This document shows positions 57,699 through 64,000 of a DNA stretch of 64,000 bases, in pieces. The DNA comes from Cladobotryum mycophilum (Eukaryota > Ascomycota > Sordariomycetes > Hypocreales > Hypocreaceae), in the NCBI GenBank assembly GCA_036429605.1, contig JAVFKD010000004.1, forward strand, positions 124,001-188,000, given 5' to 3'. The notes beneath the pieces are model-generated. The model was given only the letters and a program-made list of their open reading frames with translations, ran no database searches and was not told where the DNA came from. Position 1 is the first letter of the stretch. Each line of letters begins with the position of its first letter. A program made the position numbers and the translations under genes.

Positions 57699-59958
57699 CT
57701 AAAACGTAGAGATACTCTCCCTCAGAGCCTGCAGCCATGCCCCTGCGTTCGGCTCTCTTCCAAGGAATATCCCCAGAGCACCCAGACACGATGCATGACT
57801 GCCGCCTGGCTGCAGTACAATCTCCCGATAACGCCTGAACTCTTCTCTCAGCTCTGGCGTTGCGATATCCTCAATGCACTCAACGGGTCTCCCCGACGGT
57901 AGAAGTGGTCGGAACTTGGTCTCGAAGATGTCGTAGCTGATTGCGTCGGCACTGTATTTCAAGTCAGCGCTATAACATAACACGGACGAAAGGGTATGTA
58001 AAATACCACAGTGTGGATCTATGGTTTCACTTACAAGAGGTATGCGTAATAGCTCGTTGCATAACCGACAGGAAAACGATAGCGGCAGAAGGAATGAACA
58101 GCATCGAAACCAAGCCCAAGGTCTTCGGGGCCGCTCATCATACATGTTTCCTTGCGCATTTTGTTGAACTCCAATGCGAGATTGAGGTTGCAAACAGCTT
58201 CATGGGTGTCCTGGGTGTGAATCTTGAGGGCATAAGTGCTCAACAGGAGGTTGGTCAATGAACCAAGGCCCTCATCTGCAAAGCGACCAGCAATGAGCTG
58301 GTCAATCATCTCATAAGGAAGATTCTCGTCTGTATCATATCTCCCGGATATGAAGCGAATAATCTCTTTATTCCAAAAAACATGCTCTAGCATGATGCTA
58401 GGCACTTCCACAAAGTCCCGAGGAACCGCGGTGCCATGAAAGCGTGCGAACTTCGTCTTCGATAGAAGGTTGTGGAGGCTGTGTCCAATCTCGTGAAAGC
58501 AAGAAACGACCTCGGCGTACTTGAGAAGACTGGGTCGATTGGCACTAGGGGGCGAATAATTACCCATGAAGACTGCACAGGGGTAGTGTCGCGATCCATC
58601 CTCTTTGGTGAAGCCCTAACAAGTCTCGGTTAGCTTCATTATGCGAATGATTGGGATGCAGCCGTGCTTATCGGAGCTTCTTACCGGCTGAAGAGTGAAG
58701 TGGCCCTTGTGCCCATATTTGAACTCTCTTGGAAAGACATCAAAATAGAGGTATCCAAGGAAATCTCTTTTGCCTTCAGACGTGACGTCCCAAACTGCAT
58801 AGACCTTGACGTCGGGATGCCAGATGAGATCGGGAAAAGCGGTGGGATACCTCACAAACTCAACCCCAAACAACAATCCTTGGACCAAGAGCATCTTCTC
58901 CAAACACTGTTCAAATGGAAAATACTCGGAAAGTAACTCCTGGTTAACCTTGAATTTCTCTTCCTGGATTTTGCGGACATAGTATCGTCTGTCCCATAAG
59001 AAGAAGTTGTCGACTGAAGTTGTCCCGAGTTCTGTTGCTTTGGCAGACTTTAGGGACTGAATCTCACGCTGGCCGAGTTCGGTCAACACACCACGCATAC
59101 TATCCAGAAAGTCAAGTGCCTTCTCAGTGGTCATGGTGAGCTCCTCTTCCCTCACTTTGGCAAAATTCCTATATCCCATAAGACGTGCTTGTTCGTCCCG
59201 CATGATGACCACCTTCTTTAAGAGCTCTCCATTCTGTTCTCTGGCCCTGTTCTCAAAGTCGATCCAAGTTTTCATACGTACGTCTTCCCGTACGGCATGC
59301 TTCATAACAGCACCGATTGTGGGAAGTTTTCGATTGACGAATCTCTTGTCTCCATCAGCTGTCCATCGGTCGAGATATGTTGCTGGAACCCCTCGAGCTC
59401 CTCGACAGTTAACCATTGACCGCCGATATCTGAGTCAAGATTCCGAGTATACTGGCGCTCGAGAATTTGTCTTTGTTCAAGTATTGATCTCAGTCGGGCT
59501 CGTGAGCCTTGGTCAGGGAGTCCCATGCCTGCTTGGATGAAATTTCGACGTAGCCTTTCCACAACGACATGGGATTCGGCATCAAGAGCGCCATGCTTCT
59601 GTTGCTGTTGCTGCTTCTTCCAGACAGAATCAATGACATTGAAAACGTCTTCACGTCCCCAGCATGTGAGTTTATCCTGCGATAGGATTTCTGTTGCCTG
59701 ATGAGAAGCATCTCGAAGCTCCTTCGATGGTGAGGCTGAATCAAAGAAGCTGATAATTCGAGCTGTCGCCATTCTACTATTCTCGTCGTGAAGAATCGGT
59801 AGGAATGCATTTTCGAATGTAGCATGTTCGAGAGGGATCTGGGCAATTCTATCCCAGACCTGAGTGGTGGCCACTATCAGCCTCTTCGCCTCTGCAATGA
59901 TGAACGAAGGTTCCCAATTGAAACCTGGAGGGGGCTGGGGAGGACATTGAGAAAGCAT
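57699..59958 (-). CDS. M3 family metallopeptidase (thimet/saccharolysin-like), frame break in first exon
   Basis: The start is the ATG at 59958, just before PPQPPPGFNW; an upstream in-frame ATG at 60090 adds unrelated residues. Exons are 59958-58685 (containing the break), 58615-58035 and 57951-57699. The zinc motif FHEIGHSLH is encoded at about 58476-58500, and the third ligand Glu is in DFVEVPSIMLEHVFWN (the usual PSQ reads PSI). The C-terminal part YATSYYAYLFADAISYDIF follows after splicing. The family cleaves short peptides in the cytosol or mitochondria. At 59390-59393 a run of four G (minus strand) separates two frames that otherwise read continuously through EELEGVPATYL; one base appears missing. 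Either the copy is inactivated, or the assembly dropped a base. The rest is intact. Confidence 0.82.
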
Positions 59959-61554
59959 GATGTCAAGGGTGATGAGGAGTTGAATGCAAATGATGGAGTA
60001 GCAGATGGCTCGGGGGTCGTGATAAATTAACGGCCGTTCTGCCAGCCAGTTGTGTGCCAAATGATCCATATGAGGGTTTCCAGCTGTCAAGATGTCTTCA
60101 TTTATGAATTGACGCTATCCTTTATGCAGTGTTGTCCAACTCGGGCCTCCTCCTGTAACGTATCAAGTGTTTGCTTTCCTCCATGGTACCCTCTAACATT
60201 CCAGTCTTGATTAGCAGGTCGTCATGTGCCCTAAGGTGAGGGGCCGTCTTAGCCTACACGGCCATCACGAATTGGCCAGATCGGCAAGCTGTTGGCCCAT
60301 AACTGCGGCCAGCGTTGGAGTCGGGCATCTACACATCTGTTTAGATTGAGAACAAAGTTTGTGGCACCTCAAAAAGATGGGACCAGTGCCAAATATGTGG
60401 GGAGACCTGCAATCGCTGGAGGAAATTGAGCCCTTCAAAGTGAGCTCTTTGGACCACGGTCATAGTGATGCGACTATTGAACATCGACAGAGCCTCAGAG
60501 ATGGTTCCACGACACTTTGCAGAACCATGGCTCAATTTCTAGGCAAGACACGTCTTCTTTCAGACGGTTAGTTTGTCAGGTCAAATGAAACGTCGGTGAA
60601 GGATGCGCCCGCAGAAACTTCAGGCCACTTTATCGACCTCAGTCAGTTAAGGCTTCATTGCACCTTCAACCCAAGAGTGTCGGTGATATCCCAAAACGAC
60701 CTTAGCACAGGATCAGGACCTCCATGTGCACACATACTTCAACTTGCCTATTTGGGCCATTTCACTCGGAACGGACCGGCCTACAAACGAGGAGGAACTT
60801 TGACCCACCCTCTAACGTGGTCGAATCTGCTCACTTTTGCTACTCTCTTGCATGGCCGATTGACCGCTTGGCAAACTGTGAATAGATGAGATGGTTGATA
60901 GAGGGCATACGCTTTCAGATGCTCTCGTACCTCGCAAGTTGAGCCACCCGCTTTGTACCAACACCTGCCCCAAAAGGTAAAACAGGTCGGTTTTTTGGCG
61001 ACCTTGGAGGGATGCCTCAGTTGCAATGGGTCGCATAACTATAGGCCCTTCTTTGCTATCAACTCTTCAAAGATTGGCCGTAGACCTTTGGGTGGGGTGG
61101 GACCGTTGCCAAAGGTTCAGATCCGGCACCGAGACGACAATCGATCATGTCGGACATTTAAATCCTATCTTTTGTGATAGGACACAGGTGTAAACAATGT
61201 GAGAGACATATTTATGGATACTTTGATGCCGCAATGCACTTAGCCCGCAAACCAAAACCGAAGCATTTGGTGTTTATTTGAGCGCCTCAGCCAGAGACAG
61301 CGTAAAGCGCAATAGATCACTAGGAAGAATGAGCCAGATAAAAGATGATGGAATTGAATGAGAATATTCTATACGGTAGTGACTTTACAATCTAGTGAGT
61401 TTAAACAATTTAGCCTGTGAAATATTTGCAAATGCCATTCCTGTTCCTCCCAGCTCCAATAGATCAATCTTCAACTGGCTCGAAAGTCCAACAATTGCCA
61501 GATACCCAGCTATTAGCCAATACCTCGGTTGAGGTGTGATAATAGACTGCCCCA
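59959..61554. other. intergenic, 1.6 kb
   Basis: Promoter side of the M3 peptidase gene and 3' flank of the next minus-strand gene. Short ORFs only. Confidence 0.4.
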
Positions 61555-62364
61555 TTAATCGAAACTTAAAGTTCTTTCCGAGCTTGAGTCATAGTCTCGC
61601 GCCCTTCTCTTCGCCTTTGTCCTCCAGAAAGCCAGTTTGCTAAACCAGCTTGGACGAGGAGACGGAGGAGGAGGACCAAAAGGTCGGCGGGAGGTTAACT
61701 GTGGGATTCTCCGACGCGCAGGATAGAAGTCATCGCGACGGTCAGAGAAGGACCTTCGGTCAATGACTTGAGGGCTAGATGATCGCCTAATGATGCGAGG
61801 GCTGGGACTGGGTGATCGGGATCGTACGGTGGGGTATTCGCGCCTGCGTACTGGGGTGAAATTTCGGAATTGGCCTTCGTATTGTTGGGCAAGATGCATG
61901 GCGACTGAGTAAACATAGAAGCGGTTCCCTCCAACGGGCTGAAGCTTCAATCTCCTCTGACCGGCCAAGTGGCAGAGCTTCTGCAAGACGATGCACAAGG
62001 CTTCATCTTCGTCATTCACTTTGGCAGAGGGCCATTCAGGCGCTTCTCGTCCAATACTGTCCACCACAGCCTTGATGATCTCCAGAGAGACGTCGGTTGC
62101 GTCACCGAAAAGAGGGATCGCCAGATCTTGGTTAGCAACTACCCCGTAAACCGTTTGGTGCACTCGATTAACACGCCATGCAAGTGCTTCTGGCGTCATT
62201 TGCATCATTGGTGGAGGCGGCGTGATTTCGAGATGGCTCTCTAGCCATCTTGTGCGCTTGTCGAGAGAAGCCAAGTCGATGCCTTGCTCAATGTCCTCGG
62301 GCAAGTCAAAGTAGCTGAGGCCCTCGGCATTGGCAATGACACCGGCGCAGTGAAAGAGAGACAT
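61555..62364 (-). CDS. unknown protein with RS-rich basic C-terminal tail
   Basis: Single exon of 269 residues. The N-terminal two thirds are soluble and helical (PEDIEQGIDLASLDKRTRWL, VSLEIIKAVVDSIGREAP, EALCIVLQKLCHLAGQRRL). From about residue 170 the sequence becomes Arg/Ser/Pro-rich (TVRSRSPSPSPRIIRRSSS, then a Pro-rich PFGPPPPSPRPSWF), suggesting phosphorylation sites and protein or RNA contacts. There is no signal peptide or membrane helix. I recognise no family. The long open frame and coherent composition make it a likely real gene, probably lineage-specific. Confidence 0.65.
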   Translation of the reverse strand: MSLFHCAGVIANAEGLSYFDLPEDIEQGIDLASLDKRTRWLESHLEITPPPPMMQMTPEALAWRVNRVHQTVYGVVANQDLAIPLFGDATDVSLEIIKAVVDSIGREAPEWPSAKVNDEDEALCIVLQKLCHLAGQRRLKLQPVGGNRFYVYSVAMHLAQQYEGQFRNFTPVRRREYPTVRSRSPSPSPRIIRRSSSPQVIDRRSFSDRRDDFYPARRRIPQLTSRRPFGPPPPSPRPSWFSKLAFWRTKAKRRARDYDSSSERTLSFD

Positions 62365-63278
62365 GATGGATGATGTTGAGTGTGAGATTGAGAGAAGTGA
62401 AGGCTGGATGATGTAGATAGTCCAGAATTCGCAATGCTTTAAAGGACATTATCACATATTTATATCCTCATCAGAGGTACTCGTTGAGTCATCGGTCACC
62501 CTACATCATGTTGGAACTTGGAACGCAGTCTGACAACCGCCCAGTAAGTTGGTGCATCGCAGGTCTCTCTGTCAGCCTTCATTTCAGCCCTGCGATGGTG
62601 TGAATTAACACGGCCCTTCTATTTGCTGGAAAGGTAGGCTCATGCATGAAATACCAACAGTGGAATGTGTTATCCAATGAATCTCTAGTTGATGCTTCGC
62701 CGGAGGCTGTGCTGCCTGGAATTGGGGAGGGGTAGCAAGACAAAGATTAGGCAGAATGGCCTTTTAACGGGCCAACACCAGAAAAATTGCATCACCAAGC
62801 CTCAATCTACTGAGCTTGAGCCTCATTCTTAGCACTAGACTTAACTCCAAGAGAGTCCATTGGAAGAGTTTGCTAAAAGCACAAAATATCGAATGTGAAG
62901 GACCAACAAGTGGCGTCCATCCATCATCTCTCCATTCGCCTTCATCCAATTGAATGATGTGACCATACATGGCCTTCACCTCTTGACCCTCTTAACACAC
63001 CAGGTATGGTTGGAGATTGCAACCAACAGCATACAAGGGGCGAAGCAGTCCGCTATTCACAGAAGCAAATGATAGATAAGTACCAACTTGATCATTGGAC
63101 TTAGCCTTGTATATTTGAACAATGGGTGGTTTGGCGCGTAAAGTGATACGACATGCCTTCAAATGTAACCACACGCTCTCATTCTACCTTTGTCAGTTGG
63201 TGCACACCCGAAAGGAAGATACACAGGTAGTTATGCCACACCAGCTGAAGACAAGGCGTCACGCAATCAATCACCACC
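62365..63278. other. intergenic, 0.9 kb
   Basis: Promoter of the RS-rich gene and 3' flank of the GH1 gene. Nothing else is seen. Confidence 0.4.
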
Positions 63279-64000
63279 TTAGTTGACACCCCTCGCCGCC
63301 ATAAAGTCCACCAGGTCAAAGAAGCTCTTCTTATACCGTCTCTCTTGTGTGGTCCGATTGACGGTCTGTATCCCAAAATGCGCATCGTAGTCTCCGAATT
63401 CCCAATTATCAAATGCGCTCCACGCATATGCTCCCAACACCTCTACATGGTCCTCCCAAATGGACTTGAGCACTTCAGCGAGGAAACTTAGGTAGTATAT
63501 GCTCCGTGGCGTATCAAGGAGCTGGTCAGGCAAGTCTTCTTGTGCCTCGCCGTGTACAGGGAAACCAAACTCTGTGATCATAATGGGGACGCGCCAGGTG
63601 TTGTACACGTAAGAGAGATAGTTGCGCAGATAAGTAGGTGTAATGTAGACATATGACTGAGAACGGTATCCGATATCCCAGCCGTAGATATCTTGCGAAG
63701 TCTGATTCACACAATACGGTCGATAAGGGTTGGAATAGTTTCTCGCGCATTCCGCGATGCTGCCAATATCTCCAGGTCTCGGTGTAGTGATGACCGTCGC
63801 CGTGTAAGGATCAATGCCGATGAAGTCAGCAGTACCTCCAATATACTTCAAGTCTTCCTCTGTTAAAGGCACATAATCGTGTATCGTCTGCTTATACGAG
63901 TCTGGATAGTCCTTGCCAAGGAAGATGGGGTCGCAAAAAGGTCCAAGCCAGAATGAGTTGAAATGATCCGCGGCATAAACATCCGCTTCACTCTTTGGGT
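63279..64000 (-). CDS. GH1 beta-glycosidase, C-terminal part (runs off the window)
   Basis: The frame is open from the right edge to the stop at 63279, giving the last 240 residues. GH1 blocks are FIGIDPYTATVI (usually F-x-G-x-N-x-Y-T), the nucleophile region IMITEFGFPVHGEA, VLGAYAWSAFDNWEFGDY and RYKKSFFDLVDF. The nucleophile motif reads Thr-Glu-Phe-Gly rather than the usual Thr-Glu-Asn-Gly, and the Asn of the N-x-Y-T block is Asp; the Glu itself is kept. N-glycosylation sites (NQT, NRT) and cysteines suggest a secreted form. It should hydrolyse beta-glucosides or related sugars. The acid/base Glu and the N terminus lie outside the window. Confidence 0.87.
   Translation of the reverse strand, partial: PKSEADVYAADHFNSFWLGPFCDPIFLGKDYPDSYKQTIHDYVPLTEEDLKYIGGTADFIGIDPYTATVITTPRPGDIGSIAECARNYSNPYRPYCVNQTSQDIYGWDIGYRSQSYVYITPTYLRNYLSYVYNTWRVPIMITEFGFPVHGEAQEDLPDQLLDTPRSIYYLSFLAEVLKSIWEDHVEVLGAYAWSAFDNWEFGDYDAHFGIQTVNRTTQERRYKKSFFDLVDFMAARGVN

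Overview
The window is nuclear DNA of a filamentous ascomycete, most probably a Trichoderma-like member of the Hypocreales. I infer this from the short introns (about 50-110 bp, GTAAGT-type donors, CTAAC branch sites) and from the content: a GH12 endoglucanase whose two catalytic glutamates fall at residues 132 and 216, as expected for Trichoderma EG3; a GH71 alpha-1,3-glucanase with Cys-rich C-terminal modules; a GH18 chitinase; and P450, HET-domain and xanthine dioxygenase genes. No tRNA, rRNA, transposon or CRISPR array was recognised.

Layout. 0-13.7 kb: small Cys-rich secreted protein (-), F-box/LRR protein (+), XanA-type xanthine dioxygenase (-), P450 (-), GH12 endoglucanase (-), SDR (-), conserved (alpha/alpha)-barrel-like protein (-). 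13.7-24.3 kb: gene-poor DNA, a secreted heme-thiolate peroxidase (-), then a borosin-type alpha-N-methyltransferase/RiPP precursor (+) followed by a protein of unknown family (+) and a secreted epoxide-hydrolase-like alpha/beta hydrolase (-). 25.6-30.8 kb: a divergent pair of a Frag1/DRAM/Sfk1 membrane protein (-) and an MGDG-synthase-like glycosyltransferase (+), then a T5orf172 (GIY-YIG-like) protein (+). 31-35.2 kb: a HET-domain gene (+) and a CAX Ca2+/H+ exchanger (-), each broken by an in-frame stop. 36.3-45.96 kb: long coiled-coil protein (-), AIFM3-like Rieske/FAD oxidoreductase (+), GH71 mutanase (-). 46-52.2 kb has no convincing gene. 52.2-64 kb: secreted cupredoxin (+), GH18 chitinase (-), M3 metallopeptidase (-), RS-rich unknown protein (-), and a partial GH1 glycosidase running off the right edge (-).

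Functional reading: a cell-wall-degrading set (GH12, GH71, GH18, GH1, cupredoxin), purine salvage (XanA), self/non-self recognition (HET), and one specialised-metabolism locus. The most interesting element is the borosin-family gene at 19.5-20.9 kb: a tetrapyrrole-methylase-fold domain fused to a C-terminal tail that ends in a short hydrophobic segment on its own last exon. It carries an apparent one-base frame break.

Reading-frame damage is unusually common. Four genes have an apparent single-base frame break (borosin, hydrolase, GH71, M3 peptidase) and two have an in-frame stop (HET, CAX). This may be real decay or uncorrected homopolymer errors in the assembly; raw reads would separate the two.
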